From assembly GCF_030216305.1 (NCBI RefSeq), contig NZ_JASOKT010000006.1, positions 1 to 64,000 on the forward strand: 64,000 nt of DNA, written 5' to 3'. Under the pieces are notes generated by a model. It did not search any database, had not been told where the DNA came from, and saw only the letters and a program-made list of their open reading frames with translations. Below, piece by piece: positions 23,774-32,685 of this stretch; the first letter of the stretch is position 1; each line of letters opens with the position of its first letter. The stretch is from Actinotignum timonense (GTDB lineage: Bacteria; Actinomycetota; Actinomycetes; Actinomycetales; Actinomycetaceae). A program made the translations under genes and the position numbers.

Positions 23774-25576
23774 ATGCCTTGTAGCCCCGCGCTGCTCGCC
23801 GTGCCGAGCCAGCTTTCCACAGTCCTCACGAATAAAACCCTCCTCGCGAATACCTCTCTCCTCACCGGCACCACCTTCACGCCCGCGCCCGATGCGGTCG
23901 GCGGCCAGCTGTGGCTTTCCGCACTCCTGGCGGCGCTTCCGCTCCTGGTGTTCTTCGTGCTCCTCGGAGTGTTCTCCATTGCCACGCACTGGTGTTCCCT
24001 TATTTCCCTCGGCCTGGCCCTGGCCATCGCCGTCACCGGCTTCGGGATGCCGGCGGACCTGGCCGGACTCTCCGCCCTGCAAGGCGCGGCATTCGGGCTT
24101 TTCCCCATCTGCTACATCGTGATTATGGCGGTGTGGCTCTACAACCTCACCGAAAGTTCGGGGCGTAGTAAGGACGTCCAGGCGGTTTTCGCGGCGCTGG
24201 GCCGCGGGGATATGTGCGTGCAGACCATCCTCATCGGCTTTATTTTCTGCGGCCTCATCGAAGGGCTGGCCGGATTTGGCGCGCCGGTGGCCATTAGCTG
24301 CGCCATGCTGCTGGCCATCGGCCTGCCCCCGGTCAAGGCCGCGCTGGCCACCATGGTGGGCAACGGCATCAACGTGGCCCTAGGTGCCATGGGTATCCCC
24401 CTCACCACCGTGGCCCGCATGGGCGGGGTGGCCGATCCCATGGACGTGGCCGCGGTAGCCGGGCGGATTATCCCGGTGGTGGCCGTGGGCGTGCCCCTCC
24501 TCCTCGTTTTTATCGTGGACGGCAAACGCGGGGTGAAAGACACCTGGCCGGTGGCCCTCACCGCCGGAATCGGTATGGTGGCCGGGCATGTGATCGCCTC
24601 GAATTTCATTTCTCACGAACTCATCGCTGTGATCGCCTCCCTTCTTTCCTTCGCGCTCACCGCCGTGCTGCTCACCCGCTGGCGCCCGGCCCACACCCCG
24701 GCCGAATTCGCCAGCGCCCCCGCGGGTGAGAAAATCTCCGCCAGCCGGGTATTCCTGGGCCTGCTCCCCTACCTGCTGGTTGTGGTGGTCCTCGCGGTCA
24801 CCAAATTGTGGCGGGTTACCGTTCCGGGCACCGCCGGCCCGGGCGGCGCGGGAGGAGCGGCCGGAGCCGCCGCCCCGCGCCGCATCGAATTCCTGGCCCA
24901 AACCGATATCAGCTTCGGCTGGCCCGGCCTGCACGGGCACCTGGTGGACCAGGCCGGTAACGCCCTGTCCACCACCACCTTCACTTTCAACTGGCTCTCC
25001 TCCCCGGGGACGATGCTCTTCCTCACCGGAGTGGTGGTCACCGCGGTGTACGCGCGGTGTTCCTCCGGCGGGCGCTACCCCTATTCCTTCCGCACCGGCC
25101 TGGCCACCCTGGGGGCCACCGTGGCAAACCTGGCCGTGACCGTGGGAACGATTGCCACCATTATGGCCCTCGCCTACGTCATGAATTTCTCCGGTCAAAC
25201 CCAGGCCATCGGGGCCTTCATGGCCTTGGCCGGCACTGCTTTCGCGGCGCTTTCCGCCTTCCTCGGGTGGATCGGCACCGCGGTCACCGGATCGGCCACT
25301 TCCTCGGCAGCGCTCTTCGGGAACCTGCAAGCCACCGCGGCCGCCGGGGCCGGCATCGACCCGCATCTCCTCCTGGCTGCCAACCAGCTCGGGGGCGGGC
25401 TCGGGAAAATCGTCAGCCCGCAAAACCTCGCGATTGCGGCCACCGCGGTACGCGCCCCGGGCAGCGAACCGGAACTGCTGCGCCGCGGAGCTGCCTATTC
25501 GCTCGGGTTGCTCGCCCTGCTGACCCTCGTCGTCGTGCTGGCCGCGAGCGGGGTGCTGAGCTTCATCACCGCGTAA
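23774..25576 (+). CDS. L-lactate permease family transporter
   Basis: A 600-residue polytopic membrane protein of the LctP/LldP family (lactate or glycolate:H+ symport). Family signatures include GFIFCGLIEGLAGFGAPVAISCAMLLAIGLPPVKAALATMVGN and, near the end, GSATSSAALFGNLQ followed by NQLGGGLGKIVSPQN. A Gly/Ala-rich insert (AGPGGAGGAAGAAAPRR) sits in the central loop. Start uncertainty: the ATG at 23774 has AAGGA directly adjoining it. The following gene, 112 bp on, encodes an SMP-30 lactonase. Confidence 0.9.
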   Translation: MPCSPALLAVPSQLSTVLTNKTLLANTSLLTGTTFTPAPDAVGGQLWLSALLAALPLLVFFVLLGVFSIATHWCSLISLGLALAIAVTGFGMPADLAGLSALQGAAFGLFPICYIVIMAVWLYNLTESSGRSKDVQAVFAALGRGDMCVQTILIGFIFCGLIEGLAGFGAPVAISCAMLLAIGLPPVKAALATMVGNGINVALGAMGIPLTTVARMGGVADPMDVAAVAGRIIPVVAVGVPLLLVFIVDGKRGVKDTWPVALTAGIGMVAGHVIASNFISHELIAVIASLLSFALTAVLLTRWRPAHTPAEFASAPAGEKISASRVFLGLLPYLLVVVVLAVTKLWRVTVPGTAGPGGAGGAAGAAAPRRIEFLAQTDISFGWPGLHGHLVDQAGNALSTTTFTFNWLSSPGTMLFLTGVVVTAVYARCSSGGRYPYSFRTGLATLGATVANLAVTVGTIATIMALAYVMNFSGQTQAIGAFMALAGTAFAALSAFLGWIGTAVTGSATSSAALFGNLQATAAAGAGIDPHLLLAANQLGGGLGKIVSPQNLAIAATAVRAPGSEPELLRRGAAYSLGLLALLTLVVVLAASGVLSFITA

Positions 25577-25688
25577 ACGGACGCGGGCGCTGCGGCTCGC
25601 CAACCGGGGCGCCTGCTCTGCAACTAGCCCGCCGGCGCGCCCGCCGTACAGCTAGCCAGCCCGGGCGCACTGGCCTACCCTGGAGAGC

Positions 25689-26537
25689 ATGGCTTTTGAA
25701 CAAATTACCGACGCTGTTGCTTTCCACGCCGAAGGCCCGGTGTGGTCGGAAAGCTGGGGCGGGCTGCGTTTCGTGGATATGCTGGCCGGCGACCTGCTCA
25801 CCCTGCGGAGCGACGGCGGAGTGGATCGCCTGGCCACCGGCTCGAAAATCGCGGCATTTGTGCGCCCGCGCACTGGCGGAGGTTACGTCGTCGCCACCGA
25901 ACGCGGGCTGGCCTTGGCCGATACCGCCACGGCCGCCCCGCGCCCGGCCGCAACCCTGTGGAACAGCCCCGCCTACCGCATGAACGAAGGCACCGCGGAC
26001 CCGTGGGGCTACCTCTACGCAGGTTCCATGCCCTACACCCGCGACGCCACCACCCGCGGCACCGCGCGCCTCTACCGCATCTCCCCCACCCTCGAGGTCA
26101 GCGTGATTTTGAACGATGTCACCACTTCGAACGGCATCGGTTTTTCGCCCGACCGCACCCGTGCCTACTACATCGACACCTCCACGCGCGCGATTTCTGT
26201 TTTTGAGGTCGACGACGCAGGCGCACTTCAGCACCGCAGCGACTTCCACCGCGTGGAAGGTGCGAGCCCGGACGGGCTGACCGTCGACAGCGAAGGGAAT
26301 GTGTGGGTGGCCCTCAACCGGGCCGGCATCATCCGGGTCCTCGATCCGAGCGGGCAGATCGTGCAGGAATACCAGCTCCCGGTAACCGGGACCACCGCGG
26401 TGACCCTGGGCGGGGCGGACGGTAAGGATGTTTTCGTGACCGTCTCGCGCGAAAATGACGATTCGCGGGGCGCCGGGGCGCTGTGGTGGATGGACGGGCC
26501 GGTGGCCGGCCAGCCTACCTTGCCTTTTGCGGGGTGA
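25689..26537 (+). CDS. SMP-30/gluconolactonase-family protein
   Basis: A 282-residue six-bladed beta-propeller protein. The metal-site residues of the family are visible: Glu in HAEGPVWSE, Asn in TTSNGIGFSPD and Asp in ASPDGLTVDSEGNVW. Such enzymes hydrolyse sugar lactones. Its place between a lactate permease and OPA transporters suggests a sugar-acid pathway, but the substrate is not known. Its 3' end overlaps the convergent GntR gene by 23 bp. Confidence 0.85.
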   Translation: MAFEQITDAVAFHAEGPVWSESWGGLRFVDMLAGDLLTLRSDGGVDRLATGSKIAAFVRPRTGGGYVVATERGLALADTATAAPRPAATLWNSPAYRMNEGTADPWGYLYAGSMPYTRDATTRGTARLYRISPTLEVSVILNDVTTSNGIGFSPDRTRAYYIDTSTRAISVFEVDDAGALQHRSDFHRVEGASPDGLTVDSEGNVWVALNRAGIIRVLDPSGQIVQEYQLPVTGTTAVTLGGADGKDVFVTVSRENDDSRGAGALWWMDGPVAGQPTLPFAG

Positions 26538-27216
26538 CGCCGCCGGCATGCGAGAGCACCGCGCCCGCGTCCACCCCGAGCCGGGCCTGGCGTGCCCGCT
26601 GTAAGGCACGCAGTGCCTCCCAGGCGCTCTCCTGCCCCAGCAAAACAGCGTCAATGAGTTGTTCCTGCGCTTGCTCCAGCGCGCTATCTATGTGGCTGGC
26701 ATCGGCGCGGCTAGAGTTTGTGCGGCCGGCACCGGCGCGGGCTGCCCCGATGCGGCTGGCATCAGCGCTGCTGGCCTCCGCCCGGCTGGCCGCGTACAGC
26801 ATGGTGTGGAAGGTGAGCGGGCGGTGGAGTGCTTCCAGGCGCTTCGAGCCGGAGACCTCCACGAGGGTGTGGAGCACCCGGCTGGGTTGCTCCCCACGGG
26901 CCGCGCGCAGCGGGCGCAGATCCGGATGGCCGGCCATAATCCGCGCCAGCGCCAGGGATTCACTAATCTCCAGCAGCGCCACGATCTCCGGGATTTCCGA
27001 GCCGTCCACGGTGACCACCCGCGGGTGTTTACGTGCTTCGCGCTCGACCAAACCGTCCGCAATCAAGGATTCCACCGCGATGCGGGCGGTGGAACGCGCC
27101 ACCGAGTATTCCTCCGCGATCGCGGCTTCGGCCAGGCGCTCCCCCGGCGCAATATTTCCGGAAAGGATGCGTTCACGCAGGTGGTCAGCCAGATCATCGG
27201 CAAGCCGGCGAGCCAT
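26515..27216 (-). CDS. GntR-family (FCD-type) regulator
   Basis: A 233-residue regulator starting at the ATG at 27216 (AAAGGAG seven bases upstream). Residues 1-70 are a GntR winged helix (LADHLRERILSGNIAPGERLAEAAIAEEYSVARSTARIAVESLIADGLV). The C-terminal domain resembles FCD, but the metal-binding His positions late in the domain read Gln (EQAQEQLIDAVLLGQESAWEALRALQRA). A low-complexity Ala/Ser/Arg insertion (RAEASSADASRIGAARAGAG) lies in its middle. It is divergent from the OPA transporter at 27345; the 17-bp palindrome between them is the likely operator. Confidence 0.85.
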   Translation of the reverse strand: MARRLADDLADHLRERILSGNIAPGERLAEAAIAEEYSVARSTARIAVESLIADGLVEREARKHPRVVTVDGSEIPEIVALLEISESLALARIMAGHPDLRPLRAARGEQPSRVLHTLVEVSGSKRLEALHRPLTFHTMLYAASRAEASSADASRIGAARAGAGRTNSSRADASHIDSALEQAQEQLIDAVLLGQESAWEALRALQRARQARLGVDAGAVLSHAGGVTPQKAR

Positions 27217-27280
27217 GAGCACTCCTTTCCTCCGCGGGATAACGAGCTGGGTGAGTACCCGCTCCCGCCTTATCCTAGGT

Positions 27281-27297
27281 AAACTGACTGTCAGTTT
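27281..27297. promoter_or_regulatory. GntR operator candidate AAACTGACTGTCAGTTT
   Basis: A perfect palindrome of 8-bp arms around a central T, between the divergent GntR gene (start 27216) and OPA transporter gene (start 27345). A 14/17 match occurs at 30099-30115 upstream of the second OPA transporter. Confidence 0.7.
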
Positions 27298-27344
27298 CCA
27301 CTGTGATTTTACGCCCGCGCGCCGCACGCACGAAAGGAGGGGTT

Positions 27345-28628
27345 ATGGCCGCCACGCGGTTCCCACCGGGCTGCACCCCCGCCCCGGATTATTACCGCTG
27401 GCGCGCCCACGTCTTCCTCGTTGTCTATATCGGCTATGTATTCGCCTACACCACCCGCAATAACCTCAAAGTAGTCTCCGCCCGCTTCGTGGAGGAAGAA
27501 GGCTGGTCCCTCTACCAGGTCGGTTTCGTGCTCAGCGCCTTCACCCTCGCCTACGGGTTCGGGAAAATCATTTTCGGCATGGTGGCCGACCGCGTCTCCC
27601 TGCGCCGGCTCTTCGGCGGGGCACTCATTATTTCCGGAATCCTGTGCATCCTCACCGGCTTCCCCAGCTCCCCTCAAGCTATCGCGGCCCTGACCTTCGC
27701 GAACGGGCTGGTGCAATCGGCCCTCGCCCCGGCCGCCCTGGTCCTCCTGGGGGCCTGGTACCCCAATTCTTCGCGCGGTTCGCGGGTGGCGATCTGGAAT
27801 ACCTCCCAAAACCTGGGCGCCGCGCTCCTCCCGCTGCTGGCCGGGGCGTTCACCGGCTGGAGCCTGGCCCATTTCCATATTTTCCTCATCCCGGGCCTGG
27901 CCACTGTCGCGGTGGGCATCTGGGCTTACCGCACCGGCGCGGACCGCCCCTGGCGCCAGGGCCTACCCACCCTCACCATGCTATTCGGCCCGGCCGGCAC
28001 CCCGCAGCTGAGCACCCGCGCGGACGGCTACTGGCCCACGGTAGTGCGGGCGGTGCTCACCAACCGCTGGATCCTCACCCTAGTCGGCATTAATACGCTG
28101 CTGTATTGCATTCGTTTCGGGGTCATCAACTGGGTGGTTATTTTCGCCGCCGCCCACACCACCGGGCGCGACGGCGAAATCGCGCTGGCCGGCGCGGAAT
28201 TGGCGGCGATTCCGGCCTCTTTCGCCTTCGGGGCCTACGCGGCACGCTACCCCAACCGGGCTTCGTCGGCCGCCATGAAAGCGATGCTGGCCCTGGCCGT
28301 GGCACTCGCCGCCTGGCCCCACCTGGCTTTTAGCAGTTCTTCGGCGGCCGGCGCGCTGCTGCTCGGTGCCCTCATTTACGGACCTCAGGTGAGTATTAAT
28401 ATGCTCACCCTCTCCCTGGTTCCCGATAATGTGGCGGGGGCTGCCACCGGGGTGGTGGGCGCGGCCGGCTACCTCGCCGGCGAAACCCTCGCGAATTTCC
28501 TCATCCCCCACCTGGTCACCGGCTACGGCTGGACGGTGGCCTACACCAGCCTCGCCCTCACCGCCCTCATCTGCGCGGCCGGTTACGCGAGCCTGCGCGG
28601 CCCGGAAATGCGCAGCCTGCGGTATTAA
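27345..28628 (+). CDS. OPA-family MFS transporter (GlpT/UhpT-like), copy 1
   Basis: A 427-residue, 12-helix transporter. AGGAGG precedes the ATG at 27345. Family signatures include YIGYVFAYTTRNNLKVVSARFVEEEGWSLYQVG and LAYGFGKIIFGMVADRVSLRRLFG. OPA members exchange organophosphates such as glycerol-3-phosphate, hexose-6-phosphate or phosphoglycerate against phosphate; the exact substrate is unknown. It is clearly related to the gene at 28727-30079, and both have the GntR site upstream. A shared bidirectional terminator separates them. Confidence 0.88.
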   Translation: MAATRFPPGCTPAPDYYRWRAHVFLVVYIGYVFAYTTRNNLKVVSARFVEEEGWSLYQVGFVLSAFTLAYGFGKIIFGMVADRVSLRRLFGGALIISGILCILTGFPSSPQAIAALTFANGLVQSALAPAALVLLGAWYPNSSRGSRVAIWNTSQNLGAALLPLLAGAFTGWSLAHFHIFLIPGLATVAVGIWAYRTGADRPWRQGLPTLTMLFGPAGTPQLSTRADGYWPTVVRAVLTNRWILTLVGINTLLYCIRFGVINWVVIFAAAHTTGRDGEIALAGAELAAIPASFAFGAYAARYPNRASSAAMKAMLALAVALAAWPHLAFSSSSAAGALLLGALIYGPQVSINMLTLSLVPDNVAGAATGVVGAAGYLAGETLANFLIPHLVTGYGWTVAYTSLALTALICAAGYASLRGPEMRSLRY

Positions 28629-28630
28629 GA

Positions 28631-28706
28631 ACGACGACGCCGCTAGCTGGCCGCCAGCACACCCGCGCGGGGCCCGAATCCTCGGGCCCCGCGCCGGCGT
28701 CGTCGT
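28631..28706. terminator. Bidirectional nested terminator hairpin
   Basis: Inner arms GCGCGGGGCCCGA (28665-28677) and TCGGGCCCCGCGC (28682-28694) form a perfect 13-bp stem with a four-base loop. Outer arms ACGACGACGCCG (28631-28642) and CGGCGTCGTCGT (28695-28706) are also perfect inverted repeats and are copies of the dispersed element. It lies between two convergent OPA transporter genes. Confidence 0.75.
28632..28651. repeat. Dispersed 20-bp element, copy A
   Basis: CGACGACGCCGCTAGCTGGC, identical to 36291-36310 and one base different from 46376-46395. This copy is intergenic, just past a stop codon. Confidence 0.6.
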
Positions 28707-28726
28707 ACATTATGCTGCGGCAACTA

Positions 28727-30079
28727 TTAGGCCTGCACCACAGCCTGTTCGCGCCGCGAGAGCGAAAGGTACATAACCCCGGCCGCCACCGCGATGCCGG
28801 CGAGCAGCGTGAAGGAGGCCGCCCAGGAGAAGCGCTCGGCGAGGATCGGCATAATGAGGTTCGCGCCCATTTCGCCGACGATGTAGCCGAAGAGCCCCAC
28901 GAAACCGACCGCCACTCCGGCCGCTTTGAGCGGAACGAAGTTGAGGGTGAGGATATTGACGATGAGCTGCGGGCCGTAAATCAGCGCGCCCATAAGCCCG
29001 GAAACGATAAGGAGCACCACGTAATTGTCGTTGCCCATGTAGACCCAGATGAGGCCGGCCAGGCACAGCAAGCCGAGGAAGCCCACCACAGACTGGCGGT
29101 TGGGGAGCTTGACGGAAATCCAGGCGAAGAGGAAGGAACCGGGAATCGCGATCCATTCCAGCACCGAGAAAGCCGTGGAGTACTGCGCTTCCGTGAAGCC
29201 CATTTCGGTGCCGAGGAAGGCCGGCATCCAGTTGAGCACCCCGAAACGCAGGAAGTAGAGCGCGGCGTTGATGAAGGCCACGGTGAGGACCAGCGGGGAG
29301 GTGAAAACGAAACGCACCAGGATATGCCAGTAGCTTTCGTCGGGGGTTTCGTCGGTATTCGGTTCGCCGGCCTTCCCGTAGATTTGGCGCAGGGTGGGCA
29401 TGCCTTCAGCTTCGGGGCGGTCCCCGCCGTACTTCCAGAAGAAGATCGAGAGGCCGAAGACCACCAGGCCCGGGCCCCAGAAGGCAATCGCGCCGCCGCT
29501 GGGTCCGCCCAGGGCCAGCAGCCAGGTGATCATGAGGGGCAGCAGCGCCCCGCCCAGGTTCTGCGAGGTATTCCAGATCGCGATACCGGAACCGCGGGTT
29601 TTATTCGGGTACCAATTCGCGATCATCGCCATGGACGAAGGCGCGAGCGCCCCCTGCGCGCAGCCGAGCAGGAACATGAGCACCGCGAGCAGGTAGAAGT
29701 TCGTGGTAAAACCGATGGCAACGCAGAGCACCGCGGAAAGCCCCAGGCAGCCGGCGAAAATGCGGCGCAGGGAAACACGGTCGGACAGCATCCCCATGAA
29801 GAATTTCCCGAAGCCGTAGGTGATGGTGAACATGGTGAGCACCAGGCCGATTTGCGGCAGGCTCCAGTCGTTCTCCAGGCGCAGGGCTTCGGAGCGGAGT
29901 TTGAAATTATTGCGGACCAGGTACGCGCATACGTAGCCGAGGTAGGCCACGAAGAACACCATGCCGCGCCGCCTGAGGTACTGCGCGAAAGTGTCCGGGT
30001 GCGCGGCGGCGAATTGCGCGCTGGTGTCCTCGGATTCCGCGGCGGGCGTGGCCGGCCGCTTATCGTCACTCGATGACAT
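28727..30079 (-). CDS. OPA-family MFS transporter (GlpT/UhpT-like), copy 2
   Basis: A 450-residue, 12-helix transporter starting at the ATG at 30079 (AAGGAGGAG about seven bases upstream). It shares family segments with copy 1: YLGYVCAYLVRNNFKLRSEALRLENDWSLPQIG, TYGFGKFFMGMLSDRVSLRRIFAG and IAIWNTSQNLGGALLPLM. The N-terminus is a hydrophilic extension of about 40 residues. The upstream site at 30099-30115 suggests control by the same GntR regulator. The substrate is unknown. Confidence 0.9.
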   Translation of the reverse strand: MSSSDDKRPATPAAESEDTSAQFAAAHPDTFAQYLRRRGMVFFVAYLGYVCAYLVRNNFKLRSEALRLENDWSLPQIGLVLTMFTITYGFGKFFMGMLSDRVSLRRIFAGCLGLSAVLCVAIGFTTNFYLLAVLMFLLGCAQGALAPSSMAMIANWYPNKTRGSGIAIWNTSQNLGGALLPLMITWLLALGGPSGGAIAFWGPGLVVFGLSIFFWKYGGDRPEAEGMPTLRQIYGKAGEPNTDETPDESYWHILVRFVFTSPLVLTVAFINAALYFLRFGVLNWMPAFLGTEMGFTEAQYSTAFSVLEWIAIPGSFLFAWISVKLPNRQSVVGFLGLLCLAGLIWVYMGNDNYVVLLIVSGLMGALIYGPQLIVNILTLNFVPLKAAGVAVGFVGLFGYIVGEMGANLIMPILAERFSWAASFTLLAGIAVAAGVMYLSLSRREQAVVQA

Positions 30080-30098
30080 CACTACTCCTCCTTGAGCT

Positions 30099-30115
30099 GA
30101 ACTGTATGTCAGTTT
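30099..30115. promoter_or_regulatory. GntR operator candidate GAACTGTATGTCAGTTT
   Basis: It differs from the palindrome at 27281-27297 at three of 17 positions and keeps the full GTCAGTTT half-site. It lies 20 bp upstream of the second OPA transporter start. Confidence 0.65.
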
Positions 30116-30205
30116 AAGGAGTGTAGCGCACTATTGCCGCAGGGTGGTAGTCCCGGGCGGGTGGTTGGGTGCGGAATCGCGGCCGCTAGAGGCTTCGTTC
30201 CGCGC

Positions 30206-31144
30206 TTAGGCTTCGCGGTTGATAAACTCCCCTCCATCGCGCAGCGCCCGCACATTGGCGAGGATAAGCTCTTCGGCACCCACGGGCCGCCCGCCGGCGG
30301 TATGCGGGGTAATAATCGTGGCCAGATCCCACAGCGGTGAATCCGCGGGGAGCGGCTCGGTGGCGGTTACGTCCAGGCCGGCGCCCGCGATTTTTCCTTC
30401 GCGCAGCGCGGTGGCCAGGTCTTCTTCGTTCACCGTTTTTCCGCGCCCCACATTAACGACGACGGCGCGACTGGGCAGGGCCGCAAAGACGCTCGCATCC
30501 ACCACGTTGGCGGTGGCCTCGGTGGCGGGGAGGATGAGAATGAGGACATCGGTATCGGCCAGGATGCCATCGCGCTGGGCGAGGTTGGCGCCGTCGTACA
30601 CCTCAATATCACCTTCGGTGCGCCGGGAGGTGGCCAGGCCGCGCACCTGCGCCCCGAAAACTTTGAGCATCCCGGCCAGGTGGCGCCCGATATGCCCGTA
30701 GCCCCAGATAGTGACGTTCGCGCCGAGCAGGCTGGTCAGGCGCCCGCCCGGGCGCAGCTCGGTGAAGAAGATGCGATCGCGGGACCAGCGGTGGTTGTGC
30801 TGTTCTTCGGTGGCGACGCGCAGGTCGCGCACCAGGTAGAGCGCGAGCGCGATGGCGTGTTCGGATACGGTAGCGTCATGCAGGCCGTTCGCGGTGGCGA
30901 GGATGACTCCGGCGGGCGGGTTGGTGGCGTGCAAGCTTTCCGCGCCGGCCATCATGCCCTGGATGAGTTTGAGTTGGGGAAGCTGGGCCACGTGTTCGGT
31001 CGCATTCGGATCGAGCCAGACCACGAGGGCTTCGGCATCGCGGTATTCTTCCGGGATGGGTGCGTTCACATCGAAGGTCACCCAGGTGACGCCCGCTTCG
31101 GGCGGGAGGGAGAGGTCAAAGCTATTGGGGAGCAGTACTTTCAT
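30206..31144 (-). CDS. D-2-hydroxyacid dehydrogenase
   Basis: A 312-residue NAD-dependent enzyme of the phosphoglycerate-dehydrogenase/glyoxylate-reductase type. The nucleotide-binding motif is WGYGHIGRHLA (near residue 150). The catalytic Arg is in NVGRGKTVNEEDL, the Glu in GAGLDVTATEPLP and the His in IITPHTAGG. It follows the ABC permease gene by 29 bp in the same direction and may be read from that operon. By content it fits the organic-acid region to its left. The substrate is unknown. Confidence 0.88.
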   Translation of the reverse strand: MKVLLPNSFDLSLPPEAGVTWVTFDVNAPIPEEYRDAEALVVWLDPNATEHVAQLPQLKLIQGMMAGAESLHATNPPAGVILATANGLHDATVSEHAIALALYLVRDLRVATEEQHNHRWSRDRIFFTELRPGGRLTSLLGANVTIWGYGHIGRHLAGMLKVFGAQVRGLATSRRTEGDIEVYDGANLAQRDGILADTDVLILILPATEATANVVDASVFAALPSRAVVVNVGRGKTVNEEDLATALREGKIAGAGLDVTATEPLPADSPLWDLATIITPHTAGGRPVGAEELILANVRALRDGGEFINREA

Positions 31145-31173
31145 GGCTTTAGCCTAACTCTCCGCGCTCCCAC

Positions 31174-32685
31174 CTAGAAGCGGATGGCGTCAATCGGTTT
31201 GATGCGCAGCGCCATGGTGGCCGGGATAATTCCGCAAAGTGCGCCCACTCCGGCGGAGATCGCCAGGCCAATAAAGGCGGCCAGGACCGGGTATCCCACG
31301 CTATCCACCGAGAAGGGCAGGTCGAGCCACCGGGCTAGGGGCGCGGTGCGGATGGTGATAATCGAGGCGATGACCCCGATGAAACCGGCCGCCGTCGTCG
31401 CCACCACGGATTCCAGGAATACCGAGGTGAAGATACGGCGCGCGGAGGCGCCCATCGCGCGGCGGATCCCCATTTCCCGCACCCGCTGCTTCATCGTGAC
31501 GATGGAAACGGTGAGAAGGCCCAGGGCGCCCACCAGGATCACGATCCCGCCAATGGCCGCGATAATCGCGGTGACCTGGCGTTCGGTGGATTCCTGGCCG
31601 CGCATCTGACTTTCGATGAACTGGCCTTCCACCTGGTAGTTCTTCCCCAGGCGGCCCTGGAGTACGGAAACGAGGACCTTCTGGGCTTCCGCTTCTTCCC
31701 CGCGCGGCACCAGCACCGAAACGGTGGAGGAATTCATAGGGGAAAGCTGAGCCATCGCGGCGGCGGCCATGCTCTGGTAGGGCACGTGCAGGCGCGGGCT
31801 ATCCCAGCGCGAGCGGTCCGCGACCACCCCGACTACCGTCATCCGCACCCCGGTGGGTCCGGATAGCGCGATCTGCGGGTAGCTGGCCAGCGAAGGCTCG
31901 CCCATTTCCTTGTAGAGCATTTCATTGACGACGGCGGGGTTCATGAGGCGCTCGCCATCCGCTTCGGTGAGCCACCGCCCGCGGGTGAGCTGCACATCGA
32001 AGAGCGGGCCGTAGGCCGGGTCCACGGCGAGCATTTCGTAATTCGGTTCCATCATCCCGAATCCGGGGCCGCCGCCTTCACCGAACTCGGTACTGGCAGA
32101 ACCATCCCCCACCGGTTCGGCACCTTCTACCGCGCCGCCGCTTTCCAGCTCGCCGGCGCTTTCCATCTCGCCGCTGGCTTCCGCCCCGGCCATGCTTTCA
32201 GATTCCCACCCCTCCAGGTCCTGAATATCACCGGCGCCACCCGCTCCGGGTAGCACCGGCGGGAAGGCGAGGGAGACATAGGAGGTACGCGAGCGCGTCC
32301 AATAATTCGCACCGGCCTTCTCCATGTATTCGGCCACGGTGGTGCCGAAAACATCCTCGCTGGCTTGGGCGCCGGCTAGGGTGCCGAGCTGCGCGCCGGT
32401 GGGCGGAGCCACGGGATTCGCGTAAGGATCGGCATAAGGGTTGGCGTACGGGTCAGCGCCGCCCTCCCCGCCGGTGTTATACACCCCGATATTGACGGTG
32501 CCGGGTTTGCCCTCCCATTGGGCGAGCTGGTGTTCCCCGGCGGCGCTAATGAGCTGGCCCAGGGCGAGCACGGTTGCCATTGCCCATACCGCGGCCGCCA
32601 CCCCCACGAGGGAGAGGATAACTCGCCCGCGATCCACTCGAATTTCTTCCCAGGCTTCGAGAACAGCCCCGAAAATGCGTGTCAT
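31174..32685 (-). CDS. MacB-like ABC transporter permease
   Basis: A 503-residue FtsX/MacB-type permease: one N-terminal helix (VILSLVGVAAAVWAMATVLAL), a large extracytoplasmic domain, and three C-terminal helices (from IAAIGGIVILVGALGLLTVSIV). A conserved RVREMGIRRAMGA coupling segment is present. The external domain carries an acidic, Gly/Glu-rich insertion (about residues 130-200, with GEMESAGELESGGAVEGAEP). Its start overlaps the ATPase stop by four bases. Confidence 0.88.
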   Translation of the reverse strand: MTRIFGAVLEAWEEIRVDRGRVILSLVGVAAAVWAMATVLALGQLISAAGEHQLAQWEGKPGTVNIGVYNTGGEGGADPYANPYADPYANPVAPPTGAQLGTLAGAQASEDVFGTTVAEYMEKAGANYWTRSRTSYVSLAFPPVLPGAGGAGDIQDLEGWESESMAGAEASGEMESAGELESGGAVEGAEPVGDGSASTEFGEGGGPGFGMMEPNYEMLAVDPAYGPLFDVQLTRGRWLTEADGERLMNPAVVNEMLYKEMGEPSLASYPQIALSGPTGVRMTVVGVVADRSRWDSPRLHVPYQSMAAAAMAQLSPMNSSTVSVLVPRGEEAEAQKVLVSVLQGRLGKNYQVEGQFIESQMRGQESTERQVTAIIAAIGGIVILVGALGLLTVSIVTMKQRVREMGIRRAMGASARRIFTSVFLESVVATTAAGFIGVIASIITIRTAPLARWLDLPFSVDSVGYPVLAAFIGLAISAGVGALCGIIPATMALRIKPIDAIRF

